This document shows positions 45,425 to 55,336 of a stretch of 64,000 nucleotides of DNA, piece by piece (position 1 is the stretch's first letter; every line of letters starts with the position of its first letter). The DNA is from Clostridiaceae bacterium (GTDB lineage Bacteria; Bacillota; Clostridia; Oscillospirales; Acutalibacteraceae). A program made the position numbers and the translations under genes. The notes under the pieces are model-generated. The model did not search any database. It was not told the DNA's origin and was given only the letters and a program-made list of their open reading frames with translations. The stretch is from contig JAEEYU010000072.1 of NCBI GenBank assembly GCA_016288315.1, forward strand, positions 1 to 64,000. Direction: 5' to 3'.

Positions 45425-46300
45425 TCATATTTCAACAAAATATTTTTCAAGCAGCTCGCACGGGTGGTAGGAGAGCTTCGATTTTCTCAGCCCCTCGTCG
45501 CCCGAGTCGTCCTCGCGGTTGACGAACTTTATGTCGCCGTCAACATATTTTTCCAAAAACAGATGTGTCAGCATTGGGTAGGCGCCGTCAAAACGGATGT
45601 CCGCCTTTTCAATGTGAACGGTCAGAATGTCGCCGACCTTTTCCGCGCAGGAGAATCCCGCGACCTCGCCGTTCACCCTTAAAATGCCGGTGAGCATTTT
45701 GTATCTGTCAAGGTTTTCGAGCACATCGCGCACCGTCTCCTTTTCGGCAGTCGCAAGAATGTCCTCTTTCTCCGCCATCCTGTTCTGCATAAGGTCAATA
45801 CATTCCGCAACATCGGCGGACGTTATTTCCTTAAACGAAAAATCATCATAAAGGCGGCGGAACTTGTTTATGTGATTTCTCTGCGTCGCATACTTTTTGC
45901 CCTCAAGTTTAAGTATCTTTTCCGCCTCGTAAATGTAGTCGGACCACTGTTCCTCGGCATAATAAACACAGTCGGGGTAAAGGCGGCAAAAGTCGCCGAG
46001 CATATCCTTTGCCACCGAATAAAACTGCATTTTAATGCCTTCGGTTTTGCAGTATTCTTCAATCTCTTTGCAGATTCTGTCAAAGCTTCCCTTCAGCGGC
46101 GGAAGAAAAGCGGCTCCGCAGTCGTCGTCTGTCAGCATAAAAACAATGTCGTCACCTGTGTCCGCAATCCGCATATCGTAAAAATCGCGCCACATAAAGG
46201 TTATGCCGGCCGTAAAATCGCAGGAGTGCTGCCCGCACGCGTCAAAATATCTCCTTACATTTTCAAAATCTTCAAATCCGAGTTTTTTGAACTCAAGCAT
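45425..46300 (-). CDS. DUF2156 protein (GNAT-like, phosphatidylglycerol lysyltransferase C-terminal family)
   Basis: The 291-residue protein begins LEFKKLGFEDFENVRRYFD and ends with YPMLTHLFLEKYVD, FVNREDDSGDEGLRKSK and YHPCELLEKY, the pattern of stand-alone DUF2156 proteins. These adopt two GNAT-like domains related to the aminoacyl-transferring end of MprF, but lack its membrane part. The acyl donor and acceptor are not known. It is a single gene with its own promoter. Confidence 0.85.
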   Translation of the reverse strand: MLEFKKLGFEDFENVRRYFDACGQHSCDFTAGITFMWRDFYDMRIADTGDDIVFMLTDDDCGAAFLPPLKGSFDRICKEIEEYCKTEGIKMQFYSVAKDMLGDFCRLYPDCVYYAEEQWSDYIYEAEKILKLEGKKYATQRNHINKFRRLYDDFSFKEITSADVAECIDLMQNRMAEKEDILATAEKETVRDVLENLDRYKMLTGILRVNGEVAGFSCAEKVGDILTVHIEKADIRFDGAYPMLTHLFLEKYVDGDIKFVNREDDSGDEGLRKSKLSYHPCELLEKYFVEI

Positions 46301-46330
46301 AAAAATCTCCGTTTCTTATTTCTGCATAAT

Positions 46331-46359
46331 ATTAAATAGGAATAATTGCCGATTGTCAA
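46331..46359 (-). promoter_or_regulatory. DUF2156 gene promoter
   Basis: On the minus strand, TTGACA (46359-46354), 17 bases, TTTAAT (46336-46331), about 30 bases before the ATG. Confidence 0.6.
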
Positions 46360-46397
46360 CACCGCAAATTATTTTAGTTAATAATGACCGAAAAATG

Positions 46398-46426
46398 TTG
46401 AAACCGCGCACCGCTTTTGTTATTAT
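46398..46426 (+). promoter_or_regulatory. Promoter of the glycosidase-like/GH38 pair
   Basis: TTGAAA (46398-46403), 17 bases, TATTAT (46421-46426). Confidence 0.55.
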
Positions 46427-46465
46427 AAATATATAAATGTTTTTATTTGTAAGGGAGATACCTTT

Positions 46466-48241
46466 ATGAAACTGCCTTATGTTCTGAAACCGCATTTTTC
46501 AAGAAAAAGCACATTCTATCCGCTTGATTACGAAGGCGCACCCGAGGCGCTGAAAAACGAGCCCGTAAAGCCCGATTTTTCTTCATTCCCTCTGCCGCTG
46601 CCCTCAAAAAAGAGCGATTACACCTGCTCCGCCGTAACGGATGACGGAGCGGTCTGGGCAGGCGCGTCAAACGGCGTCACAAGGTGCCGCGTTGAAGAAG
46701 AGAAAAAGACAGACCGCGTTATGTTTTTCAGCTTTGAACGCGATCTTCCCGACAACAACGTCATTAATATCGCTCCCGACGGCAACTCCGTCTGGGTGCT
46801 TACCGAAACAGGCATAACGCACATTGAGCTTGTCACCCTCTCAGCCGAAGAAAAGGCTGACATCCTCCTTGAAGAAACGCTTGAGGCAGTCCAGCGCAGG
46901 AGTATGATAAGCCACAAATTCCTCGCAAAACGCGGCGACGTCTCGTCATATCTCGATTTCGGTCACTGCGACAACGACGGCGGCTTTACCGCTCTTTTTG
47001 CATCCGGCGAAATATTCCGCTACGCCGTTCTCAGAAGAGAAAAAGGCGCAAACGCACCCGAAACCCTTGAGGCAAAAGCCGTAGCCGCACGTGCTGTCGA
47101 GGCGGTGCTCCTTCTTATGTATATCCCGGGCAGGGGAGACGGCTTTGTCGCAAGAAGCTACTTAACCGTTGACGAGCCCGTTCCCGATGACGGTCTCTTC
47201 TTCAAAAAAAACGGCGGCAAAGCGACCGCACTTGAAACCACTTATACAAAAGAGAACGGCATTGCCGGTGTCGAAATTGACGCCTCCGCTCCCGTTCCCG
47301 ACCGCCTTGCAAAGCTTTACCGCGACGAGGGTTATTCCGATGACGATATAATCTATAAGGCAGACACCAGCAGTGATGAAATCACCCTTGAATATATGAT
47401 GCTCTGGCTCTACTCAAGACTTATGAGCGGTGAGGATGAAGAACTCGACGAACTTGTCAGGCAGAGCGCACGCAACATAATGAGCCATATTCTTGACAAT
47501 GACCTGCGCCTCGTTGATTTTTCGGGCGAGAGCACAATGTGGGCAAAGTGGTATGAAGATTATTTCAACACCCCCGACGGCTGGGCGGATGCCTGCCTTA
47601 ACTCCGCCGAGGTGCTTATGTATCTCAAAGCTACAATGGATATCACCGGCGAAGAGGGCAGATGGAAGACCGCTTATGACAACCTCATTGAGCGCGGCTA
47701 CGCCGACCTCGGCCTGAAACATTTTGACCGCCACAATACCGCCAACTGCTTTACAAACGAAGATTTTGTTGAAAACATAATGTATGGCGACCACATGCTT
47801 GCCACCGCCTCCTTCTATGTTCTGTGCCGTCTTGAAAAGGATGAAAAACTCCTCGACATCTACCGCAGAGCGTTCTCCACCTGGAGGTTTTCAATCGCAA
47901 GGGAGTTCAGCCCCGCATACGATTTCCCCTTCCTTGCCGCCTGCCCGGAGGCAGAGCTCGACATGGAGCGCATCTGCCTCTGGTTCGACCGCACAAATAT
48001 CAGCCGCCTTGCAAGCAGCGTGACTCTCACAGGCAGGCACGACATCCCCGTTAAAAAATACAGGGCGGGCTACCTTGAAGCCGGCACCGCTCTCCCGCCC
48101 GATGAAAGATTTGTCTCAAAATTCGACCGCAACCCGCTTGAATACAAAAATGAAGACAGCGGCGGCGCTCAGTGCGTAGAGGGCTGCACCTATTACACCC
48201 TTCCCTACTGGATGGGCAGATACTACGGCTTTATTAAGTGA
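46466..48241 (+). CDS. Unrecognised protein with propeller-like N-terminus and helical, glycosidase-like C-terminus
   Basis: I do not recognise a named family for this 591-residue protein. Around residues 50-110 are two beta-propeller-blade-like motifs (AVTDDGAVWAGASNGVTRC and IAPDGNSVWVLTETGITHI) of the kind seen in regulator propellers. From about 310 the sequence is helix-rich, with repeated aromatic pairs and LYSRLMSG, GWADACLNSAEVLMYLKATMDITGEE and YGDHMLATASFYVLCRLEK. This looks like an (alpha/alpha)6 toroid, as in several glycosidases and lyases. It has no signal peptide. It is 9 bases before a GH38 gene, so a linked glycan-degrading or glycan-binding role is inferred from context only. 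Confidence 0.55.
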   Translation: MKLPYVLKPHFSRKSTFYPLDYEGAPEALKNEPVKPDFSSFPLPLPSKKSDYTCSAVTDDGAVWAGASNGVTRCRVEEEKKTDRVMFFSFERDLPDNNVINIAPDGNSVWVLTETGITHIELVTLSAEEKADILLEETLEAVQRRSMISHKFLAKRGDVSSYLDFGHCDNDGGFTALFASGEIFRYAVLRREKGANAPETLEAKAVAARAVEAVLLLMYIPGRGDGFVARSYLTVDEPVPDDGLFFKKNGGKATALETTYTKENGIAGVEIDASAPVPDRLAKLYRDEGYSDDDIIYKADTSSDEITLEYMMLWLYSRLMSGEDEELDELVRQSARNIMSHILDNDLRLVDFSGESTMWAKWYEDYFNTPDGWADACLNSAEVLMYLKATMDITGEEGRWKTAYDNLIERGYADLGLKHFDRHNTANCFTNEDFVENIMYGDHMLATASFYVLCRLEKDEKLLDIYRRAFSTWRFSIAREFSPAYDFPFLAACPEAELDMERICLWFDRTNISRLASSVTLTGRHDIPVKKYRAGYLEAGTALPPDERFVSKFDRNPLEYKNEDSGGAQCVEGCTYYTLPYWMGRYYGFIK

Positions 48242-48250
48242 GGTAACAAT

Positions 48251-50731
48251 ATGAATAAAGAAATACATCTCATCGGCAACGCTCATCTCGACCCCATCTG
48301 GCTCTGGCGCTGGCAGGAGGGCTGCGGCGAGGTTCTGCAGACCTTCCGTTCCGCCCTTGACCGGTTAAATGAATATGATGATTTTGTCTTCACCTGCTCC
48401 TCGGCAGCCCATTACAGATGGGTTGAGGAGATTGACCCCGGAATGTTCGACGAAATCCGCGAAATGGTTAAAGCGGGCAGAATAGTGCCCGTCAACGGCT
48501 GGTGGGTTCAGGCGGACTGCAATATGCCCTGCGCCGAAAGTTACGCAAGGCAGGCGCTTTACAGCCAGCTTTACTACTATGAAAAATTCGGCAGAATCTG
48601 CCGCACCGGCTACAACGTCGATTCCTTCGGTCACAGCAGAATGATACCCCAGCTTCTCAAAAAGGGCGGTATGGATTTTTATGTTATGATGCGCCCCGAA
48701 AAGCACGAGAACTCCGATGTTCCGACTCCGCTTTTCAACTGGCATTCTCCCGACGGCTCGAGCGTTCTTACCTATCACATCCCCAACGGATACGCAAGGC
48801 AGGGCGTTGAAAGCATTGACAGGGCAGTGGAGCAACTCGGCGAAATTGCGGATGAAAACAACTGCGATGTTATGCTTTTCTACGGCGTGGGCAACCACGG
48901 CGGCGGTCCCACAAAGGGCGATATAGAGCACCTTAAAGCTCTTAAAGAAAACGGCGCGAATATAAAATTCTCATCCCCCGATGATTATTTTAAAGAAATC
49001 TGCGCCTCGGGCGTTGACGCTCCCGTATGGGATGACGACCTTCAGCATCACGCAAGCGGCTGTTATTCCGCCACCTCGCTTATCAAAAAACTCAACCGCA
49101 AGGCGGAAGCGTGGCTTCAGAACGCCGAAAAATGGAACACCGTCGCCTGCAAAACAGCGAGTCAGCCGGCAAAAACCGAAGAGTTCAGAGAGGCGTGGCG
49201 CAAGGTCTGCTTCAACCAGTTCCACGACATTATGTGCGGCTGCTCAATTATGGAGGCGTATGATGACGTGCGCGACAGCGAGGGCTATGCAATGACCGTC
49301 GCCGCACAGGCGGAAAACAACGCCCTTCTCCGTCTTACACTGGATATGAATACCTGGATTGACGGCGTGTCAGATTCAAAAACTCTCAACGCGCGCCACC
49401 ACTGCCGCAATCTCGATTACCCCAGACCCGTTGCCGTCTTCAACCCCAACTCGTTTGAGATTACCGTTCCCGTTCGCACCTATCACCCCTCCTCAAAGGT
49501 GGAGAACAGCAGGCACGAGCCCGTTCTTTTCCAGAATGTCCGCTCATCCCGCTCAAACGATTCCCACCTTGACACCGTCTTTCTCGCAAAAGTGCCCGCC
49601 CTCGGCTATGCAGTCTACTGGCTGTGGTGGAGCAAGGAGGAGAGGGGCTTTTATGAGCCGGATATCCGGAGCGGCGTCAGCGCCTGCGACGGCAAAGAGA
49701 TTACAATAGAAAACGAGTATATCACCGTTAAATTCAGCAAGGCAAACGGAGCCGTCACCTCGATTGTCACAAAGCAGGACGGCACCGAATTCTGCTCTGA
49801 CGGCAATTTCTGCCTGCCCACAGTTTTTGACAACACAAAGCCCGACACCTGGGCGCACAATATCTTTAAATTCGACGAGGTCGTTGACACGATGAAACTG
49901 CAATCAATCGAGCTTGTCGAAAGCGGAAAACTGCGCAGCGTTGTCAGAACAAAACATACCTTCGGCAAATCCGTCCTGACGCAGGATTACATTCTTTCAT
50001 CCGGTATGAAAGCTTTGCGAGTCAAAGCAAAGGCAATGTGGCAGGAGCCCCTGACAATTCTGAAAATTCCGTTCCCGCTCAAGGGTGAAAACGGCATTTC
50101 AACCTATGAAGTGCCCGGCGGATTCATAAGACGACCCTGCAACGGCGAGGAGGAGCCCGCGCTGAGATGGGGCGATATTTCCTCCTCCTGCGAAGGCACC
50201 CGCCGCGGCATAACCGTGCTGAGCGACTCAAAATACAGTTATTCCTGCCCGGAGAACGAGCTGTGCCTGACTGTCATACGCAACTCCATTTTCGCCGACC
50301 ATTATTCCGACAGACCGGCTGCCGATTTCAACTACTGTGACGAGGGCATCCGGCGCTTCGAATATGCCGTTATGCCGCACAGTGAAGACGTCGATATAAC
50401 GCAGGCAACACGGACGGCGGAGATGTTCTTAAACCGCCCCGTTGCCGTTCCCGCTGGCTATCACAAAGGCAGTCTCCCGCCTGAAAAAAGCTATCTTACC
50501 GTCGATGCCGAGAACGTTGTTGTCGATGCCGTCAAATTCTGTGAGGACGGCTCGGGCGACGCCGTCATCCGCTGCCGCGAGGTTGCGGGCAGGGCGGTCA
50601 ACGCAATGATTAAGTGCGATATGCTCGACGCCGCTTTTTACAGCGATTTTTACCCCACCGAAATCAAAACCTTCCGTATAGATAAGGACGGTTATGTAAC
50701 CGAAACAAACTTCCTTGAAGGAATTGTATAA
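48251..50731 (+). CDS. Alpha-mannosidase, glycoside hydrolase family 38
   Basis: The 826-residue protein begins IHLIGNAHLDPIWLWRWQEG, the GH38 zinc-site motif with H12 and D14. It carries the nucleophile D124 in YNVDSFGHSRMIPQLL and a helical three-helix bundle region followed by beta-sandwich domains. It hydrolyses alpha-mannosides, and in bacteria such enzymes often act on oligosaccharides inside the cell. There is no signal peptide, so a cytoplasmic role is likely. It is the second gene after the unrecognised protein at 46466. Confidence 0.92.
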   Translation: MNKEIHLIGNAHLDPIWLWRWQEGCGEVLQTFRSALDRLNEYDDFVFTCSSAAHYRWVEEIDPGMFDEIREMVKAGRIVPVNGWWVQADCNMPCAESYARQALYSQLYYYEKFGRICRTGYNVDSFGHSRMIPQLLKKGGMDFYVMMRPEKHENSDVPTPLFNWHSPDGSSVLTYHIPNGYARQGVESIDRAVEQLGEIADENNCDVMLFYGVGNHGGGPTKGDIEHLKALKENGANIKFSSPDDYFKEICASGVDAPVWDDDLQHHASGCYSATSLIKKLNRKAEAWLQNAEKWNTVACKTASQPAKTEEFREAWRKVCFNQFHDIMCGCSIMEAYDDVRDSEGYAMTVAAQAENNALLRLTLDMNTWIDGVSDSKTLNARHHCRNLDYPRPVAVFNPNSFEITVPVRTYHPSSKVENSRHEPVLFQNVRSSRSNDSHLDTVFLAKVPALGYAVYWLWWSKEERGFYEPDIRSGVSACDGKEITIENEYITVKFSKANGAVTSIVTKQDGTEFCSDGNFCLPTVFDNTKPDTWAHNIFKFDEVVDTMKLQSIELVESGKLRSVVRTKHTFGKSVLTQDYILSSGMKALRVKAKAMWQEPLTILKIPFPLKGENGISTYEVPGGFIRRPCNGEEEPALRWGDISSSCEGTRRGITVLSDSKYSYSCPENELCLTVIRNSIFADHYSDRPAADFNYCDEGIRRFEYAVMPHSEDVDITQATRTAEMFLNRPVAVPAGYHKGSLPPEKSYLTVDAENVVVDAVKFCEDGSGDAVIRCREVAGRAVNAMIKCDMLDAAFYSDFYPTEIKTFRIDKDGYVTETNFLEGIV

Positions 50732-50767
50732 TTATTGCATTTTATTTAAAATATACTATAAAACTAC

Positions 50768-50796
50768 TTGAAATTATAAATATGCTGTGCTATAAT
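50768..50796 (+). promoter_or_regulatory. pyr operon promoter
   Basis: TTGAAA (50768-50773), 17 bases, TATAAT (50791-50796). Confidence 0.75.
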
Positions 50797-50810
50797 ATCG
50801 AACAGTAAAA

Positions 50811-50902
50811 ATCTTTAAGCGGATCCCGTGAGGTCGGCAAGATTAAACTTGAAGTGTAAGCTCTGAGTCTGCCTTGCCGTATCCTGCGGCAAGGCGTTTT
50901 TT
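50811..50902 (+). promoter_or_regulatory. PyrR-dependent attenuator of the pyr operon
   Basis: ATCTTTAAGCGGATCCCGTG then AGGTCGGCAAG (50811-50841) matches the PyrR-binding loop consensus (ARUCC...GNGAGGYY). CGGCAAG (50835-50841) can pair with CTTGCCG (50873-50879), forming an antiterminator. The terminator stem is GCCTTGCCG / CGGCAAGGC (50871-50879 with 50887-50895), then GTTTTTT. With UMP-loaded PyrR the antiterminator is blocked and transcription stops. The pyrR gene itself is not in the window. Confidence 0.88.
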
Positions 50903-50917
50903 ATCGGAGGCATAGCG

Positions 50918-52108
50918 ATGAACGGCACTGTAAACAATAAGTTCGACTGCGCAGGGGCGCTTCTTTCCTCGCCCGTTGCCGCTTTGCTTTCATCCGATAT
51001 TATTGCCGGCATCAATTCCGGCAGATATGTTGTTTTTCCCGGCTTTTGCGATGTGCATGTGCATTTTCGCGAGCCGGGTTTTTCTTATAAAGAGACAATA
51101 AAGTCCGGCTCTCTCGCGGCAAAGGCGGGCGGGTATTCAACCGTTTTCACAATGCCCAATCTCAGCCCCGTTCCCGACAGTATGCCAAACATCAGAGCCC
51201 AGCTTGAAATAATTGAGAAAGATGCCGCAATAACCGTTCTGCCCTACGCCGCAATCACCGTGGGTGAAAAGGGCGAAGAGCTCTCCGAAATGCAGGCACT
51301 CGCACCTTACGCGGTTGCCTTTTCGGATGACGGCAGAGGCGTGCAGAGTGAAGATATGATGCGCTCCGCCATGCTCGAAGCAAAAAAGCTCGGCAAAATA
51401 ATTGTCGCCCACTGTGAAGAGAATTCCCTTCTTAACGGCGGATATATTCACGACGGCATTTATGCAAAGCAGCACAATCACAAAGGAATCTGCAGCAAAA
51501 GCGAATGGCTCCCCATTGAGCGTGACATAAAACTCAGCGAAGAAACGGGCTGCCCCTACCACGTCTGCCACATCTCCGCAAAAGAGAGCGTTGAACTCAT
51601 AAGGCAGGCAAAGAAGAGGGGAGTCAACATCACCTGCGAAACAGCCCCTCATTACCTGACGCTTGATGAAAACAATCTGCAGGAAGACGGCAGGTTCAAA
51701 ATGAATCCGCCCCTGCGAAGCAGAGAAGACAGAGAGGCGTTAATCGAAGGTCTGCTCGATGGCACAATCGATATGATAGCCACCGACCACGCCCCGCACA
51801 GCAAAGAAGAAAAATCAAAGGGCCTCGCAGGCAGCGCCTTCGGCATAACGGGCATAGAAATTGCCTTCCCCGTGCTTTACACAAAACTCGTAAAAACTGG
51901 AATTGTTCCGCTTGAGAAGATTATCGAATGCTTAACAGTCAACCCGCTAAACCGTTTTTCGGTCAGTAGTGAAAATGAATATTGCATCTGGGATTTAAAC
52001 CAAAGCTTTAAAGTCAATCCCGATGAGTTCATATCAAAAGGCAAATCAACACCCTTCGAGGGCGAAACCCTCTTCGGCAGATGTATTTTCAACACCGCAA
52101 CCCGCTGA
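50918..52108 (+). CDS. pyrC: Dihydroorotase
   Basis: The 396-residue amidohydrolase has the zinc-binding pair H47 and H49 in DVHVHFREPG, ATDHAPHS (near residue 290) and GLAGSAFGITGIEIAFP. It cyclises carbamoyl aspartate to dihydroorotate. It is the first gene of the pyr operon and follows the attenuator. The N-terminus is somewhat shorter than in B. subtilis PyrC. Confidence 0.94.
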   Translation: MNGTVNNKFDCAGALLSSPVAALLSSDIIAGINSGRYVVFPGFCDVHVHFREPGFSYKETIKSGSLAAKAGGYSTVFTMPNLSPVPDSMPNIRAQLEIIEKDAAITVLPYAAITVGEKGEELSEMQALAPYAVAFSDDGRGVQSEDMMRSAMLEAKKLGKIIVAHCEENSLLNGGYIHDGIYAKQHNHKGICSKSEWLPIERDIKLSEETGCPYHVCHISAKESVELIRQAKKRGVNITCETAPHYLTLDENNLQEDGRFKMNPPLRSREDREALIEGLLDGTIDMIATDHAPHSKEEKSKGLAGSAFGITGIEIAFPVLYTKLVKTGIVPLEKIIECLTVNPLNRFSVSSENEYCIWDLNQSFKVNPDEFISKGKSTPFEGETLFGRCIFNTATR

Positions 52109-52156
52109 ATACCTGAAACTTAATTTCCAATACCTAATACCTATATGGAGGCAGTT

Positions 52157-55100
52157 ATGGCAAAAAGAACAGACATCAAAAAAGTGCTTATCATCGGCTC
52201 GGGTCCCATCGTAATCGGTCAGGCGGCTGAGTTTGACTACGCCGGCACACAGGCGTGCCTTGCCCTGCGTGAGGAGGGCTACAAGGTCATACTCGCAAAC
52301 TCCAACCCCGCTACAATTATGACCGACACCACCATTGCGGATAAAGTCTATATGGAGCCCCTGACCGTTGAGTATATCGCCAAAATACTCAGGCACGAGC
52401 GCCCCGACGCAATAGTGCCCGGCATAGGCGGTCAGACCGGTCTCAACATAGCGGTCGAACTTGAAAAGAAAGGCATACTCAAGGAGTGCGGAGTTGAGCT
52501 TCTCGGCACGCCCAGCCGTTCAATCGAACGCGCCGAAGACAGAGAGCTTTTCAAAGAGATGTGCGAGAGCATCGGCGAGCCCGTAATTCCCTCCGAAATC
52601 ACCTATTCGCTTGACGAGGCAAAAGAGGCGGCAAAAAGAATCGGTTACCCCGTAGTTCTGCGCCCCGCCTTCACTCTCGGCGGCACGGGCGGCGGCTTTG
52701 CCGACAATGAGGAGGAACTCATTGAAGTCGGCGTCAACGCCTTCAGACTTTCACCCGTTCATCAGGTGCTTATCGAAAAGAGCGTCAAGGGCTACAAAGA
52801 AATTGAGTTTGAGGTTATGCGCGACTCCAACGACCACGCCATAACAATCTGCGGTATGGAAAATGTTGACCCCGTCGGCGTTCACACAGGAGACTCCATC
52901 GTTGTCGCACCCATCCTCTCGCTCAACGACCACGACCTCAAAATGCTCAACGACAGCGCAATCAAGATAATAAAAGAGCTCGGCGTTGAAGGCGGCTGCA
53001 ACGTTCAGTTTGCTCTCAATCCCAATTCAAGCGAGTATTTCCTCATCGAAGTCAACCCCAGAGTTTCCCGCTCCTCTGCCCTCGCTTCCAAGGCGAGCGG
53101 CTACCCGATTGCAAGGGTAACGGCAAAAATCGCTCTCGGTATGGCTCTTGAGGATATCCCCGTAGCAGGCGGCACGGCGGCAATCGAGCCCACCCTCGAT
53201 TACATAGTCGCAAAATTCCCGCGCTTCCCGTTTGACAAATTCGCAACCGCGCCCAACATCCTCGGCACGCAGATGAAGGCGACCGGCGAGGTTATGGGCA
53301 TCGGCTCAAGTCTTGAGGAGTGTATGCTCAAATCCGTGCGCTCGCTCGAAACGGGCGTCTGCCACTTCTACCTTCAAAAATTCGATTCCTACACAGACAG
53401 CGAACTGTTTGAGTATATTTCAAAATTCAGGGATGACAACATCTACGCCATCACCGAACTCATCCGCAGGGGCGCAACAATTGAGAAATTGCACGAGGTT
53501 ACAATGATAACCGAAATGTTCCTCGAGTGCATCAAGCGCATTGTGGATATGGAATACACCCTCAAAGACAAGCCCGGCAACGAGATGGTTCTGCGTGCCG
53601 CAAAGGTAATGGGCTTCTCCGACAAATATATTGCAAAGCTCTGGGGCAAAAAAGAAATCGAAATCTACGAAACCCGCAAGGCGCTCGGTATCGTCCCCAT
53701 CTTCCGTATGGTTGACACCCTCCACACGGGCAAATATATTGCCTATCTCTACTCGTCATATTCGGGCGAGAACGCCTCCCGCCTTACCGATAAAAAGAAA
53801 ATTGTCGTTCTCGGCGCAGGTCCCATCAGAATCGGTCAGGGCGTTGAATTTGACTATTCCACCGTTCACGCCGTGCAGACTATCAAACGCGCCGGCTATG
53901 AGGCAATAATCATAAACAACAACCCCGAAACCGTCTCAACCGACTACACAACAGCCGACAAGCTCTACTTCGAGCCCCTCACTCCCGAGGATGTTATGGC
54001 TATCATCGATTTTGAACAGCCCGAGGGCGTAATTGCATCCCTCGGCGGTCAGACTGCCATCAACCTCGCCGAACCTCTTATGAAGAGGGGAGTGAAGATT
54101 ATCGGAACGGACTGCGACGCAATAGAACGCGCTGAGAACAGAGATTCCTTCGAACATCTCCTTCTCGACCTCAACATCCCCCAGCCGAAGGGTTGCGCGG
54201 TTACCAATATTGAAGACGGTGTCTCCGCCGCCAAAGAAATCGGCTACCCCGTTCTTGTGCGCCCCTCATTCGTTCTCGGCGGCAGAGCAATGCAGGTCGT
54301 TGCAAATGAAGAACAGCTGCGTCAGTATCTTAAAAACGCAGTTGCAATAGATGAAGACAAGCCCGTTCTTGTTGACAAATACATCAAAGGCAAAGAAGTC
54401 GAGGTTGACGCAATATGCGACGGCAGAAACGTCTTCGTGCCCGGCATTATGGAGCTCGTTGAGCGCACCGGCGTTCACTCGGGCGACTCAATCAGCGTCT
54501 ATCCCGCATTCAGCATCTCCGACAAGGTCAAGGGCACAATCCTTCAGTATGCCAAAAAACTCGGTCTCGGCATCGGCATAATAGGCCTTTTCAATATCCA
54601 GTTCATCGTTGACCCGGACGAGAATGTGTTTATCATCGAGGTCAACCCCCGCTCCTCAAGAACGGTTCCCTTCCTCTCAAAATCAACAGGGTATTCGCTT
54701 GCCGACATCGCAACAGATGTTATCCTCGGCAAGTCGCTTCGCGAGCAGGGAATTTTCGACATCTACCCCGATGAGAAAAACCGCTGCTACGTCAAGGTTC
54801 CCGTTTTCTCCTTCAACAAAATCAAAGGTCTCGACGCCTACCTTTCACCCGAAATGAAGTCAACGGGCGAGGCAATCGGTTATGATGACAAGCTCAACCG
54901 CGCCCTCTACAAAGCCCTGCAGGCGTCCGGTATTCACCTTGCCTCCAGCGGCGTGGTCTTTGCGGCAATAGCAAATGAAGATAAAGAAGAAGCTCTTCCG
55001 CTCATCCGCAGATTCTACAAGCTCGGCTTCAATATCCAGGCAACCGAAGGCACCGCCGAATATCTCAAAGAGAACGGCATACGCACCCACGTGCTTGAAA

Positions 55101-55330
55101 AGATAAGCGACGGCAGCGATGAGATTCCCGACGCTCTCAGAAACGGCAACATCGCCTATGTCATCAACACAAAAGCAATAGAATCCTCCGACCCCAACTC
55201 CGACGGCTTCAAAATCAGATGCCTCGCGGCGGAGAACAACGTTGCCATGTTTACCTCCCTCGACACGGTGCGCGTTCTGCTCGACGTGCTTGAGGAAATC
55301 ACAATTTCCATTTCAACAATAGATTCCTGA
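52157..55330 (+). CDS. carB: Carbamoyl-phosphate synthase large subunit
   Basis: The 1057-residue protein begins KKVLIIGSGPIVIGQAAEFD and repeats the ATP-grasp layout in both halves (second half VVLGAGPIRIGQGVEFDYST). The C-terminal MGS-like domain carries the allosteric site. It makes carbamoyl phosphate with glutaminase subunit CarA. ATG 52157 is favoured because an upstream in-frame ATG lies in the AGGAG region. carA is not found next to it, and none is seen in the window. Confidence 0.97.
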   Translation: MAKRTDIKKVLIIGSGPIVIGQAAEFDYAGTQACLALREEGYKVILANSNPATIMTDTTIADKVYMEPLTVEYIAKILRHERPDAIVPGIGGQTGLNIAVELEKKGILKECGVELLGTPSRSIERAEDRELFKEMCESIGEPVIPSEITYSLDEAKEAAKRIGYPVVLRPAFTLGGTGGGFADNEEELIEVGVNAFRLSPVHQVLIEKSVKGYKEIEFEVMRDSNDHAITICGMENVDPVGVHTGDSIVVAPILSLNDHDLKMLNDSAIKIIKELGVEGGCNVQFALNPNSSEYFLIEVNPRVSRSSALASKASGYPIARVTAKIALGMALEDIPVAGGTAAIEPTLDYIVAKFPRFPFDKFATAPNILGTQMKATGEVMGIGSSLEECMLKSVRSLETGVCHFYLQKFDSYTDSELFEYISKFRDDNIYAITELIRRGATIEKLHEVTMITEMFLECIKRIVDMEYTLKDKPGNEMVLRAAKVMGFSDKYIAKLWGKKEIEIYETRKALGIVPIFRMVDTLHTGKYIAYLYSSYSGENASRLTDKKKIVVLGAGPIRIGQGVEFDYSTVHAVQTIKRAGYEAIIINNNPETVSTDYTTADKLYFEPLTPEDVMAIIDFEQPEGVIASLGGQTAINLAEPLMKRGVKIIGTDCDAIERAENRDSFEHLLLDLNIPQPKGCAVTNIEDGVSAAKEIGYPVLVRPSFVLGGRAMQVVANEEQLRQYLKNAVAIDEDKPVLVDKYIKGKEVEVDAICDGRNVFVPGIMELVERTGVHSGDSISVYPAFSISDKVKGTILQYAKKLGLGIGIIGLFNIQFIVDPDENVFIIEVNPRSSRTVPFLSKSTGYSLADIATDVILGKSLREQGIFDIYPDEKNRCYVKVPVFSFNKIKGLDAYLSPEMKSTGEAIGYDDKLNRALYKALQASGIHLASSGVVFAAIANEDKEEALPLIRRFYKLGFNIQATEGTAEYLKENGIRTHVLEKISDGSDEIPDALRNGNIAYVINTKAIESSDPNSDGFKIRCLAAENNVAMFTSLDTVRVLLDVLEEITISISTIDS

Positions 55331-55336
55331 AACACT

